A stretch of DNA of 64,000 nucleotides from an uncultured Bacteroidales bacterium (GCA_905235995.1 CAJONI010000020.1:31966-95965), one strand, 5' to 3'. Positions 9,001-16,634 are shown, counted from the first letter of the stretch. Numbers and translations are program-made. The notes: a model not told the origin generated them from the sequence alone.

Positions 9001-10311
9001 ACCGCTCCCGAATGGAAGGAGATCCACTCCAGGGTGTTCGGCAAGGAATTCGCGACCCACCACTACGACAAGAGCTGCTTCGAAGGCATCTACCAGGTGC
9101 CCGACGAACTGATCTGGCGCACCCGCCAGACTCTGCGCAAGCGCCTCATCGACAGGGTGAAGGAAGTGATGTCCGACGCCAGCCTGACCCGCCACTATTC
9201 TCCCCACGAGATAGTGAAGATACGCAAGACCCTGCGCGACGACGTGCTGACCATCGGCTTCGCGCGCCGTTTCGCCACCTACAAGCGGGCCACTCTGCTC
9301 TTCAGCAACCTCGACCGTCTCAACGACATAGTCAACAACCCGCAGCACCCGGTGCAGTTCCTCTTCGCCGGCAAGGCGCATCCCGCAGACAAGGCCGGAC
9401 AGGACCTGATCAAGCGCATCATCGACATCTCGAAGATGCCGCAGTTCCTGGGCAAGATAGTGTTCGTGCCCAACTACGACATCACCATCGCGAAGCTGCT
9501 GGTGCAGGGTGTCGACGTGTGGATGAACAACCCGACCCGCCCGCAGGAAGCTTCCGGCACCAGCGGCGAGAAGGCCGTGATGAACGGTGTGATGCATTTC
9601 TCTGTGCTCGACGGATGGTGGGTGGAAGGCTACAAGCCCGGAGCGGGCTGGGCGCTCAAGATGGAGCGTACCTACGACAACCAGTCGTTCCAGGACGACC
9701 TCGACTCCTCCACGATCTACAATATCCTCGAGTCGGAGATCGTTCCCAGTTTCTACGACAAGGACACCTACGGCATCTCCAAGACCTGGGTGGAGACCAT
9801 CAAGAACACCGTGGCCCTGGTCGCCTGCAACTTCACGACCAACCGCATGCTCTCCGACTACATGAGGCAGTACTACGAACCTCTCTGCGAACGCTTCCAC
9901 AAGCTCGAGGCCGACGATTTCAACCTGGCCCGCGACATCGCTTTCTGGAAGAAACGCGTCCGCCGCGAGTGGAAGCAGGTAGAAGTGATATCGTTCCGGC
10001 GTCCTTCCCTGAACGAAGCCACCATCTCCCTCGGACAGAAGTATACCTCGGAGCTTACGCTTTCCATCGGGGAGCTCGAACCCGAGGATGTCGGCGCCGA
10101 GATCCTGCTCACCGAGCAGAACGCGAAGGGAGAGCACCACATCGTATCTGTGTTCGAATTCCAGCTCAAGTCGTACGAAGGCGGAGTGGCTACCTATGTC
10201 ACCGATGTCGTCCCCGAAATCTCCGGGACCTACGAGACTGCCGCCCGCATCTTCGCAAAGAATGCGGAGATGCCGCACCGTCAGGATTTTGAACTGGTGA
10301 AATGGCTGTAG
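6079..10311 (+). CDS. Glycogen synthase (GT3) fused to alpha-glucan phosphorylase (GT35)
   Basis: 1410 residues made of two complete enzymes. Residues 1 to about 545 are a GT3 (animal/fungal-type) glycogen synthase: ETSWEVCNKVGGIHTV, VAQFHEWMTGAG, TIFTTHAT, FTTVSEIT and the E-x7-E motif EPWGYTPLE (E436, E444). From about residue 555 comes a DUF3417-like segment (LAKNLWWCWNQDA) and then a bacterial short-type glucan phosphorylase with YSGGLGILAGD, TNGVHYPTW and the pyridoxal phosphate site EASGTSGEK (K1165). Known roles: the synthase half elongates glycogen from UDP-glucose; the phosphorylase half releases glucose-1-phosphate. The reading frame is uninterrupted through the junction near 7720-7760. 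Such long fusions exist in other Bacteroidota annotations as I recall. Its stop overlaps the ribF start. Confidence 0.93.
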   Translation: MEDKFTMPDYLFETSWEVCNKVGGIHTVIATKALYLGNSFKKNHHIHIGPDVWRDVGQNPEFTEDPTLFRSWRRRAAEEGLRIRVGHWNVAGHPVAILVDFTTFISRKDEILTEFWKRYSVDSLSGGWDYVESALFGYASGKVIESFVHYYVKPHDKVVAQFHEWMTGAGLLYLKTANLPIGTIFTTHATVIGRCVASKDIPLYDDLESLDADRLSHEFGVAARHSLEKASATASDVFTTVSEITARECRQFLGRSCDVITPNGFENSFTPDAEHYPAARKAARRKLLEVASAMAGEKFDDKSLLVAISGRYEYSNKGIDVFIDSLARLDSIGYSGRRILAFIMVPSGNNGPDKELVAKLSGADTLHTTQTSHYLMDDYDIVTRRLRELQLNNHIGSTIDVFFIPTYLNGNDGVFNMSYYDLLVGMDLTVFPSYYEPWGYTPLESLAFSVPTTTTSLAGFGVWVRDHCEEPHPGITVIERTDANASELSVKVAERIIEVASLTPAKAAHYRENAKKVSEIALWSNNIVYYKEAYTGAIDKVQTSRNEFIEIPEDTMHDFARYFAGQPSWTSVFVSRELPERLMHLDALAKNLWWCWNQDAIELFRSIDPELWKTTGGNPLLFLDKIPLKRYRSLEQDEAFLGHLDSVYAEFKEYMEAKSDRPGPRVAYFCMEYGIDTSLKIYSGGLGILAGDYLKEASDMKVNMTAVGLLYRHGYFTQKLSAAGDQIADYEPQDFTKIPAAPVRDHEGNWLTVRVAFPGRNINARIWKVEVGRTDLFLLDTDYEDNLPEDRQVTHQLYGGDWENRLKQELLLGVGGIRALRALGLDADVYHCNEGHAAFCGFERLREYIQNDNLSFPEALEVVRASSLFTTHTPVPAGHDAFSEDLLRIYISHYPERMKIDWPTFMSLGKINPENPGEKFSMSFLAANLSQEINGVSWLHGKVSQQIFAPMWPGYLPEELNVSSVTNGVHYPTWTAPEWKEIHSRVFGKEFATHHYDKSCFEGIYQVPDELIWRTRQTLRKRLIDRVKEVMSDASLTRHYSPHEIVKIRKTLRDDVLTIGFARRFATYKRATLLFSNLDRLNDIVNNPQHPVQFLFAGKAHPADKAGQDLIKRIIDISKMPQFLGKIVFVPNYDITIAKLLVQGVDVWMNNPTRPQEASGTSGEKAVMNGVMHFSVLDGWWVEGYKPGAGWALKMERTYDNQSFQDDLDSSTIYNILESEIVPSFYDKDTYGISKTWVETIKNTVALVACNFTTNRMLSDYMRQYYEPLCERFHKLEADDFNLARDIAFWKKRVRREWKQVEVISFRRPSLNEATISLGQKYTSELTLSIGELEPEDVGAEILLTEQNAKGEHHIVSVFEFQLKSYEGGVATYVTDVVPEISGTYETAARIFAKNAEMPHRQDFELVKWL

Positions 10312-11198
10312 CGGCTACAGGATTCTTCGATGGCGTGCATCTGGGGCACCGGCAGGTGATCGAACAGATGTGCGCCATCGCCCGTAAACGGGGGGAGGAG
10401 TCGGTCGTGGTGACGTTCTGGCCCCATCCCCGTTGCGTCCTGCAGCAGGATGCCGACCGGCTGAAACTCCTAACGACCCTTCCCGAGAAGCGCGGTCTCT
10501 GCCTGAAGTACGGTGCCGACCGCTTCGAGGTGCTGCCCTTCGACCGGACCTTGAGCCAGCTTTCCGCCGAGGCATTCATCCGTGAGTATCTGGTAGGGAA
10601 GCTGGGCGTCACGACCCTCGTGCTGGGATACGACCACCGGCTCGGACACGACCGTTTCGATTCCCTTGAAGAGATGATGGCCGTGGTCGCCTCCTGCGGC
10701 GTGCAGTCCTGCAGGGTGGAAAAACTGGCCTTTGGAGATGAAGCCATAAGCTCCACGCAGATCAGGAACGCCCTTTCCGCGGGAGAGGTAGAGCGTGCAA
10801 ACCATATGCTCGGCTATCATTACGGCCTCCACGGAGTGGTGGTAGCAGGCAACAGGCTTGGCCGGACCATAGGCTTCCCGACTGCCAACATGCAGCTCTA
10901 CGAGCCGCTCAAGCTGATTCCGGGCAACGGGGTCTATGCCGTCTGGGCAGACGTGCTTGGAAAGCGTTACAAGGGCATCTGCAACATCGGTACGCGGCCT
11001 ACGGTCGCCTCCGGCGGCGCGAGGACTGTCGAGACGCATATTCTTGATTTTGACCAGGACATCTACGGACTCGAACTCAGCATCAGTCTGGTGGGGAGGC
11101 TCCGCGACGAGCGACGCTTCGAATCACTGCAAGCTTTACGTGGCCAGTTGCTTATCGACAGGCAAAAGGCCTCGGAAATGCTTGCCAATGAAAAATAA
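10302..11198 (+). CDS. ribF: Bifunctional riboflavin kinase / FAD synthetase
   Basis: 298 residues. The N-terminal FMN adenylyltransferase domain begins almost at the start codon with GFFDGVHLGH (7-16) and contains ISSTQIRNAL; the C-terminal flavokinase domain has GRTIGFPTAN (187-196). It converts riboflavin to FMN and FAD in the cytoplasm. An in-frame stop lies only 10 bases upstream of this ATG, so the N-terminus is fixed as unusually short before the first motif. The start overlaps the last 10 bases of the preceding fusion gene, suggesting co-transcription with the glucan operon although the functions are unrelated. Confidence 0.95.
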   Translation: MAVAATGFFDGVHLGHRQVIEQMCAIARKRGEESVVVTFWPHPRCVLQQDADRLKLLTTLPEKRGLCLKYGADRFEVLPFDRTLSQLSAEAFIREYLVGKLGVTTLVLGYDHRLGHDRFDSLEEMMAVVASCGVQSCRVEKLAFGDEAISSTQIRNALSAGEVERANHMLGYHYGLHGVVVAGNRLGRTIGFPTANMQLYEPLKLIPGNGVYAVWADVLGKRYKGICNIGTRPTVASGGARTVETHILDFDQDIYGLELSISLVGRLRDERRFESLQALRGQLLIDRQKASEMLANEK

Positions 11199-11202
11199 TT
11201 GC

Positions 11203-11210
11203 TATATTTG
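11203..11210 (+). promoter_or_regulatory. -7 box TATATTTG for greA
   Basis: Matches TAnnTTTG, with a TTG at 11182-11184, 18 bases upstream, serving as a possible -33 element. It predicts a leader of roughly 60 bases for greA, which contains the hairpin at 11234-11253. Confidence 0.6.
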
Positions 11211-11233
11211 CAGTAGATATTGAATTGAGGAAG

Positions 11234-11264
11234 GGTCCCACGAGTTTGGGATTCTTTTCTTTTT
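11234..11264 (+). terminator. Hairpin plus T-rich tract in the greA leader
   Basis: TCCCA (11236-11240) pairs with TGGGA (11247-11251) around a six-base loop, extendable by two G-T pairs, and is followed by a T-rich run (11252-11264). It lies between the greA -7 box and the greA start, so it may act as an attenuator of greA, or simply terminate ribF read-through. The stem is short. Confidence 0.5.
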
Positions 11265-11276
11265 AACTTATTTAAA

Positions 11277-11747
11277 ATGGGAGAATCACATTACGTTACT
11301 CAAGAAGGGCTCGACAAGTTGCGCGAGGAACTCGCCGTGATGATTGCCGAACGTCCTGTCATTTCCAGGGCCATCGCAGAGGCGCGCGACAAGGGCGACC
11401 TCTCCGAGAATGCCGAATACGACGCCGCACGCGAGGCGCAGGGCATGCTCGAGCTCAAGATCAGCAAGATGCAGGACCTTATCGCCAACGCCAAGGTCAT
11501 AGACGAATCCAAGATAGGCACCGACACAGTCCAGATGCTCACCAAAGTCAAGCTGAAGAACCAGGGCACCGGCGCCATCGTCACATATACCTTTGTAGGA
11601 GAGAGCGAAGCCAACATCCTGGAAGGCAAGCTCGCCATGACCACGCCCATAGGCAAGGCCCTCATGGGCCACAGGAAAGGGGACGTGGTTCCCGTGACCG
11701 TGCCCTCAGGCGTCATCAATTTCGAAATCCTGGAAATCTCGATATAG
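11277..11747 (+). CDS. greA: Transcription elongation factor GreA
   Basis: 156 residues, the usual length. The N-terminal coiled coil carries the acidic tip motif DKGDLSENAEYDAA expected of GreA; the C-terminal domain ends with GKALMGHRKGDVV, the FKBP-like RNA polymerase-binding part. GreA stimulates transcript cleavage by backtracked RNA polymerase through the secondary channel. The HIT gene begins 2 bases after the stop, so the two are co-transcribed. Expression may be controlled by the leader hairpin just upstream. Confidence 0.97.
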   Translation: MGESHYVTQEGLDKLREELAVMIAERPVISRAIAEARDKGDLSENAEYDAAREAQGMLELKISKMQDLIANAKVIDESKIGTDTVQMLTKVKLKNQGTGAIVTYTFVGESEANILEGKLAMTTPIGKALMGHRKGDVVPVTVPSGVINFEILEISI

Positions 11748-11749
11748 CC

Positions 11750-12151
11750 ATGGCATCCATCTTCAGCCGTATAGTGGCCGGTGAGATCCCGTCCTACAAG
11801 GTAGCGGAAGACGACCGTTACTACGCCTTCCTCGACATCAACCCTCTGGCGGAAGGCCATACCCTCGTCATCCCCAAGAAGGAAGTCGACTATATCTTCG
11901 ACCTTGACCCCGAGACCTATGCCGGTCTCTGGCAGTTCGCCGCCCGCGTGGCCAAGGCCGTGGAGGCTGCCATCCCCTGCAAGAGGGTGGGCGTGGCCGT
12001 GCTGGGCATGGAAGTGCCCCACGCCCATATCCACCTGGTGCCCCTCCAGACCGAAGGCGACCTGGATTTCCGCAAACAGAAAAAACAACTCACTCCGCAG
12101 CGCTTCGCCGAGATAGCATCAGGCATAGCCGCTGCCTTCAATCAAGGATAA
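11750..12151 (+). CDS. HIT family nucleotide-binding protein
   Basis: 133 residues. Begins IFSRIVAGEIPSYKV and contains the histidine triad HAHIHLVPL, so it belongs to the Hint/PKCI-like branch that hydrolyses purine nucleoside phosphoramidates or related nucleotides. The real substrate is unknown. It is coupled to greA (2-base gap) and followed after 5 bases by the lipoprotein gene. Cytoplasmic; no signal peptide. Confidence 0.93.
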   Translation: MASIFSRIVAGEIPSYKVAEDDRYYAFLDINPLAEGHTLVIPKKEVDYIFDLDPETYAGLWQFAARVAKAVEAAIPCKRVGVAVLGMEVPHAHIHLVPLQTEGDLDFRKQKKQLTPQRFAEIASGIAAAFNQG

Positions 12152-12156
12152 GACCG

Positions 12157-13293
12157 ATGAAACGCTGGATGCTCTGGGCCTCCGCCCTGCTCCTGGCCGC
12201 AGCCTGCGACCAAACCCCCGTCGCACGCGTCAGCGCGACTGTCGAAAAAGCCAAGGATTCTTCCATTGTACTCCAGAAGCTGAACTACAACCGGCTTCTG
12301 CCTGTCGACACCATCCGCACCGATGCGACCGGACATTTCGACTACAAGATCAAGCTCAAGGGCAACGAGCCCTACTTCTACTACCTCTACCTGGGCGGCG
12401 AACCCATCGCTTCGATGGTGCTGCTCCCCTCCGACAAGGTGACAGTCACAGTCCCCGGGGAAGGACCCTTCGTAATCGAAGGTTCGGAAGAATCGTCCCT
12501 CTTCCAGCAGGTCAACGACGCTTTCGCGGTGGCTTCGGCCCGGATGGCGGCATTGTCCGACTCGGTCGGTGAAGAGAGTTCCGACGCCGAGATCCAGGCC
12601 GTGAACCGGGAGCTCAGCAAGCTGTATGTGGACTACAAGCGCCAGGCTATCAAGCACGTGGTCACGCATCCCCGCTCCATCACCTCCGCCGTGGTGCTGT
12701 TCCAGAAGTTCAACGACGATCTCCCGGTTTTCGGACAGGAGAGCGACGCCGTGATCTTCAAGAATGCGCTGGATTCCCTCGTGCAGGTCTATCCCCGCTC
12801 CGAGTTCGTGACCGCCCTTCGCGACGAAGTTGATGTGCGCACCCAGGGCCTTGAACTTGCGACCAAGATGAACTCGGTCTCGATGATCAGCTTTCCCGAG
12901 ATCGAGATGCCCGACGTGGACGGCGTGACCCGTAAGCTCTCCGACCTGGAGGGTCAGGTGATAATCCTCTCGTTCTGGAGCGTTGGTCAGACGGAGCACA
13001 AGGTGTTCAACGTCGACCTGGCCGAGCTTTACCGCAAGTATCACGACAGTGGCCTCGAGATCTACCAGGTGGGTCTCGACATCGACAAGCCTCAGTGGGC
13101 TGCGACAGTCAAGAGCCAGCAGCTTCCCTGGATCAGCGTCAACGACGGCCGTGGGATCCAGTCCCTGTCGGTGGCAAGCTACAACGTCGACCACGTCCCG
13201 GCCATGTTCGTGTTCAACCGTCAGGGCGATATCGTGGGCACCGACGTGTTCGAGCCGGAGGAGTTGGAGCAGCTCGTACGCTCTGTGCTGTAA
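12157..13293 (+). CDS. DUF4369 / thioredoxin-like lipoprotein without redox cysteines
   Basis: 378 residues. A signal peptide ending in LLLAAAC gives a predicted lipid-modified Cys17. Residues about 25-125 look like the DUF4369 beta domain that precedes TlpA/AhpC thioredoxin domains in Bacteroidota; residues about 245-378 look like the thioredoxin fold (IEMPDVDGV, VIILSFWS, VDHVPAMFVFNRQG). The position of the usual WCxxC motif reads FWSVGQTEH, with no cysteine, so disulfide exchange by this domain is not expected. A structural or binding role in the periplasm is inferred. It follows the HIT gene by 5 bases. Confidence 0.8.
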   Translation: MKRWMLWASALLLAAACDQTPVARVSATVEKAKDSSIVLQKLNYNRLLPVDTIRTDATGHFDYKIKLKGNEPYFYYLYLGGEPIASMVLLPSDKVTVTVPGEGPFVIEGSEESSLFQQVNDAFAVASARMAALSDSVGEESSDAEIQAVNRELSKLYVDYKRQAIKHVVTHPRSITSAVVLFQKFNDDLPVFGQESDAVIFKNALDSLVQVYPRSEFVTALRDEVDVRTQGLELATKMNSVSMISFPEIEMPDVDGVTRKLSDLEGQVIILSFWSVGQTEHKVFNVDLAELYRKYHDSGLEIYQVGLDIDKPQWAATVKSQQLPWISVNDGRGIQSLSVASYNVDHVPAMFVFNRQGDIVGTDVFEPEELEQLVRSVL

Positions 13294-13301
13294 GTTTTCC
13301 G

Positions 13302-13979
13302 CTAAAGGACTGACTTCTTGCTGATTCCGGCGACGAAGTCTTTCAGATAGAAGGGTTCAAAGTACGCAACGTCTTTGAACTCTTTTTTTTGCAGCTGCGC
13401 CAGGGCCGGAGCGGCCATTGCTGTGGCAAGCGGATGACAGGACTGGAAGCGGGCGTTGGGGTGATGGCAGACCGCCTGGAACTTCTCTGCGCCTGTACCT
13501 ATGAAGAGCACGGTTCCGGCGTCCAGCAGTTCGCGGAAACTGTCTTCATCGAGGATTTTGGCTTCGGTTCCGTCCAGTTTGGTCCCCTTTGTGTCGAAGG
13601 TGGCGCAGTAAACTTCCATCCTTCGGGCGTCTATCATGGAGACTATGCGTTCCGCTGGTATTTCTGCCTGCAGCGCGAGGATCTGGAGGGTGTCTACGCC
13701 CAGCAGCGGCTTGCAGGCGCCGAAGCAGATACCCTTGGCGGTCGATACGCCCACCCGGAGGCCGGTGTAGGAACCCGGTCCTTCGCTGACGGCGACGGCG
13801 TCAAGCTCCGAGGCGGTGATGCCGGCTTCGTCAAGCACTTCCTTGATATAGGGGGCGAGCATGGCCGACTGGCGTCGCGGGGTCTCGTCTATCCGGCTGG
13901 CCAGTATCCCGGCGCCGCAGGAGATGGCTGCGGAGCAGCTCTCCGTGCTGGTTTCTATCATCAGTATCCGTTCATTCAT
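13302..13979 (-). CDS. tsaB: tRNA threonylcarbamoyladenosine biosynthesis protein TsaB
   Basis: 225 residues, ASKHA fold. MIETSTESCSAAIS and SEGPGSYTGLRVG are characteristic of TsaB, the dimer partner of TsaD in making t6A37 of ANN-decoding tRNAs. It is the last gene downstream of the export cassette, 11 bases after the adaptor stop, so it may be read through from that operon although functionally unrelated. It converges on the lipoprotein gene with an 8-base gap and no visible terminator. Confidence 0.93.
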   Translation of the reverse strand: MNERILMIETSTESCSAAISCGAGILASRIDETPRRQSAMLAPYIKEVLDEAGITASELDAVAVSEGPGSYTGLRVGVSTAKGICFGACKPLLGVDTLQILALQAEIPAERIVSMIDARRMEVYCATFDTKGTKLDGTEAKILDEDSFRELLDAGTVLFIGTGAEKFQAVCHHPNARFQSCHPLATAMAAPALAQLQKKEFKDVAYFEPFYLKDFVAGISKKSVL

Positions 13980-13990
13980 GCTTCTCGCAT

Positions 13991-15127
13991 TTATTTGACC
14001 TTGAGCCTTTTGCCTTCCGTGATCCTCTGGGATACGGCCTCCGGGGGACCAGTGACCACCTGGTCGTCTTCCTGCAGTCCGTCCCGGATCTCGATCCGGT
14101 CCAGTTCCTGGATGCCGGTCACCACCTTCCGTGCCCGTGCGGTGCGACCTTCTTCCACAATCCAGACATACTCCTGTCTGTCCCGGGTGAAGATGCAGGT
14201 GACCGGAAGTGTGAGGCAGTCGTGCCTCCGGTCAGTGACAATCTTCACGGCTGCGGACATACCGGGCAGGAACTTCGCGGAATCGGGCTTCAGCTCAATC
14301 CGGACGCCAAAGTTAGCAACTTTTGCAGAATTGGCAAGCTGTGTGACGACCCCACGGAACTGCCTGCGGGGGTAGGCGTCTATCTCCACTATGGCACTGT
14401 CGCGGGGTTCTATCCTTACTATGTCGTTTTCGCCGACATCGACCGCTACCTCCATCCGGCTGAAATCCGCAATGCGGAAGAGTTCGGTTCCGCTCATCTG
14501 ACTCGTTCCGACCACCCTTTCCCCCTTCTCCACGTTCATACGGGAGACTATGCCGTCCATCGGGGCATACACAGTGGTTTTCAGCAGGTTCTCCCTGGCT
14601 TCATTGAGCTGGGCCTCCCCGCTGCGGATGGCGTATTCAGCTGCCCGAAGGCTGCTTCTTGCTATGTCCAGTTCCGTCTGCGACTGCTGCAGTTCGGCGG
14701 CGGAGATGGCGTTGAGCTCATAGAGTCTCCTGTTGCGCTCGTGGTTGGAGCGGGCCTGCCGCTCTTCGGCTCTCTGCCGCGCGTATTGAGCCTTGAGCGT
14801 GCCCAGGGAAGCGTTGGCCTGGTCGACCTGCGAGAGATAGAGGTCCTGCCGTATCTTGAGGATCAGGTCGCCGGTCTTTACCGAATCGCCCTCTCCTGCG
14901 AAAATGTCGACCACTTCACCGGAAACGTCCGGCGTGATCTTCACCTCCACCACGGGGCGGATGGTGCCTGAGGCCGGAACCGATTCCACCATGTCGGCCC
15001 TTGTGGCATGCCCGGCCTCGACTTCCAGCCTTGCATCGTTTCCCGGACGCAGGCTGAGCAGCAGTAGCAGGGAAAGGGCTCCCAGCAGCCACTTCTGCCA
15101 TTTTTCAAGCGGAAAGATGCGTATCAT
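13991..15127 (-). CDS. Periplasmic adaptor (HlyD/MacA family) of the peptide export cassette
   Basis: 378 residues from the ATG that overlaps the TolC stop (ATGA). Layout: short cytoplasmic N-terminus, one transmembrane helix (about 11-27), barrel-sandwich lipoyl half (SGEVVDIFAGEGDSVKTGD), a long alpha-helical hairpin (about 100-180), second lipoyl half (TVYAPMDGIVSRMNVEKG) and beta-barrel domain. It should bridge the inner-membrane C39 ABC transporter and the TolC-like outer-membrane channel. The adaptor resembles MacA/RND-type adaptors more than classical HlyD. A longer in-frame start upstream lies inside tolC and was rejected because no signal or homology supports it. Confidence 0.9.
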   Translation of the reverse strand: MIRIFPLEKWQKWLLGALSLLLLLSLRPGNDARLEVEAGHATRADMVESVPASGTIRPVVEVKITPDVSGEVVDIFAGEGDSVKTGDLILKIRQDLYLSQVDQANASLGTLKAQYARQRAEERQARSNHERNRRLYELNAISAAELQQSQTELDIARSSLRAAEYAIRSGEAQLNEARENLLKTTVYAPMDGIVSRMNVEKGERVVGTSQMSGTELFRIADFSRMEVAVDVGENDIVRIEPRDSAIVEIDAYPRRQFRGVVTQLANSAKVANFGVRIELKPDSAKFLPGMSAAVKIVTDRRHDCLTLPVTCIFTRDRQEYVWIVEEGRTARARKVVTGIQELDRIEIRDGLQEDDQVVTGPPEAVSQRITEGKRLKVK

Positions 15128-16425
15128 GGCCTGTAGCGTTCCAGCAGCTTGAGCTGGAAGAGATACTGCCATTTCGCCTGGAGAAAGTCGGAAACGGCCT
15201 TGAAATGATTGTTTCGGGCTACTATATAGTCGAGAGCGGTAGCCGCGCCGAGGTTGTATTTGGCTTCCGTGACATCGAGCAGGTTCTGCATGGCGCGGAG
15301 CTTCTCTTCAGACGAGAGGTATTTCTGGCAGCAGTTCTCGGCTTCTATCGCGGCGCTGCGTACCTCTTCCTCCACGCCGCTGCGGGCCTTCTCAAGTTGC
15401 AGTGCAGCCCTGTCGGCGGCTCTCTGGCTGCGCCGGACTTCGGAGATGGTCTGCATGGAGTTGAAGACAGGGATGTCGAGCTGGATGGTCAGGGAAGGGT
15501 TGCGGTTCTCCTCGAACTGTGTCCCGAACCTGCTGTCGGCTGCGCTGCTGTAGTAAGTTCCGTAACTGGCGCCCAGACGCAGGCTGGGGTAGAGTGCGGC
15601 CTTTGCCCGGGCCTCGTGGTGCCGGCTTTCCGCAAGGCGTGCGCGGGCGCTCAGGATCCTGGGATCCCCCTGCACATAGTCTTCGACCTGAGTTTCGGTG
15701 ATTACCGGAATCCTCCGCGCTATGGAATCCTGCCCGAACGCTTCGCCGGCGGTAAAAGTGGTTTCGCCAGGAAGGTTCATCAGTCGGGTGAGCGTGAGCG
15801 TGGCCGTGCGGACCTGGCAGGCGGCGTCGACCATCGCAGCCTTTTCCGAGGCGACCTGCGCCTCGATCTCGTCGAGGGCGCTCTTGGGCTGGCTGCCCGT
15901 CTCCACCAGGGAAGCCGTCCGTTCGCGCTGCAGCACTATGGTCGCATGACGCTCGCAGGCGTAGGCGTGGATCTGCCTGGCCAGCATGAGCTGGAGATAT
16001 GCCCGGGTCACGTCGAGAGTCAGGCTCTGCTGCAGGTTGTCGGTATCGTGCCGTGCGGCTGAAGCGGCAAGCCAGGCTGCCTGGCTTCCATGGTACCCCG
16101 CCAGCCCGTCGAACAGGGTGACGGAAGCGTTTATCGAAGCTCCGGTGGCATGTGTCAGTTTGTTGCGGATAATTATAAGTTCCTGCATGTCAACGCTTCT
16201 GCCCCAGTTGAGCTCTTCGCCTACGCTTACGCTGAGCGCGGGCAGCATGGCCCACTGGCGCTGTTTCCATTCGTCCTGGCGTGCAGCGGTTTCGAGCCTC
16301 TGCTCCCGCAGGCTCAGGTTATGCTCGAGGGCATAGCTTATGCAGCGGTCGAGAGACCAGCTCTCCTGGGCGCCTGAAGGCCATGCCGAGGCAGCCAGGA
16401 ACATTATGACGAGTAGTGTCTTCAT
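15124..16425 (-). CDS. TolC-family outer membrane efflux protein of the export cassette
   Basis: 433 residues from MKTLLVIMFLAASA, a clear signal peptide ending near SGAQ. The body has the TolC repeats: WSLDRCISYALEHNLSL at the start and long heptad-rich helices, with the second repeat around residues 230-400 (ARLAESRHHEARAKAALYPSL). It should form the outer-membrane channel for the ABC exporter. An upstream in-frame extension overlaps peptide gene 2 and the UUCG hairpin and was rejected. Translationally coupled to the adaptor by the ATGA overlap. Confidence 0.92.
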   Translation of the reverse strand: MKTLLVIMFLAASAWPSGAQESWSLDRCISYALEHNLSLREQRLETAARQDEWKQRQWAMLPALSVSVGEELNWGRSVDMQELIIIRNKLTHATGASINASVTLFDGLAGYHGSQAAWLAASAARHDTDNLQQSLTLDVTRAYLQLMLARQIHAYACERHATIVLQRERTASLVETGSQPKSALDEIEAQVASEKAAMVDAACQVRTATLTLTRLMNLPGETTFTAGEAFGQDSIARRIPVITETQVEDYVQGDPRILSARARLAESRHHEARAKAALYPSLRLGASYGTYYSSAADSRFGTQFEENRNPSLTIQLDIPVFNSMQTISEVRRSQRAADRAALQLEKARSGVEEEVRSAAIEAENCCQKYLSSEEKLRAMQNLLDVTEAKYNLGAATALDYIVARNNHFKAVSDFLQAKWQYLFQLKLLERYRP

Positions 16426-16435
16426 GGCTAAGAAT

Positions 16436-16457
16436 GGGTCTCTCCGAAGAGAGACCC
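16436..16457 (-). promoter_or_regulatory. Very stable UUCG hairpin between peptide genes and tolC
   Basis: On the minus-strand RNA a perfect 9-bp stem GGGUCUCUC closes a UUCG tetraloop with the favoured C-G closing pair. It begins 12 bases after the stop of peptide 2 and ends 10 bases before the tolC start. There is no U-tract directly after it, so full termination is unlikely; mRNA stabilisation, partial attenuation or blocking of 3' exonucleases is more likely, which would let peptides be made in excess over the transporter. Confidence 0.7.
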
Positions 16458-16469
16458 TGTCCTTGGTGA

Positions 16470-16622
16470 TCAAATGGTAGGCTCTCTCTTGAAGAGGAAG
16501 ATCGTCCCGATGAAACGGGCGATGACCCCAATGATATAGCCGATAGTGTAGAGCGCGTCCTGCGCTTTCTTGTCCACACCGCCCCATACCAGGGCGGCTT
16601 CATTCATTGCGAGTTCCCTCAT
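16470..16622 (-). CDS. Double-glycine leader peptide 2 (50 residues), candidate exported peptide
   Basis: A 50-codon gene easily missed because of its length. AGGAGG (16631-16636) lies 8 bases before the ATG and overlaps the stop codon of peptide gene 1, so translation is well supported and coupled. The leader is MRELAMNEAALVWGG (1-15), with the hydrophobic spacing and final Gly-Gly recognised by C39 peptidases. The predicted mature peptide of 35 residues (V16-I50) has a polar start (VDKKAQD), then a hydrophobic helix with GYIIG, a GxxxG motif at 28-32, and a basic-acidic tail (KREPTI). No cysteines. A second ATG at codon 6 is possible but would shorten the leader. Function inferred from leader and neighbours: a secreted bacteriocin-like or signalling peptide. 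Confidence 0.82.
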   Translation of the reverse strand: MRELAMNEAALVWGGVDKKAQDALYTIGYIIGVIARFIGTIFLFKREPTI

Positions 16623-16634
16623 GGCGGTGTCCTC

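Noticed and set aside
7780..10278. Minus-strand open frame of 832 codons inside the synthase-phosphorylase fusion
   Set aside because: Antisense shadow of the phosphorylase half; no motifs and no start signals.
16319..16603. Minus-strand open frame overlapping peptide gene 2 and the start of tolC
   Set aside because: Different frame from both, runs through the UUCG hairpin, and has no ribosome binding site; the 50-residue double-glycine frame explains this DNA better.
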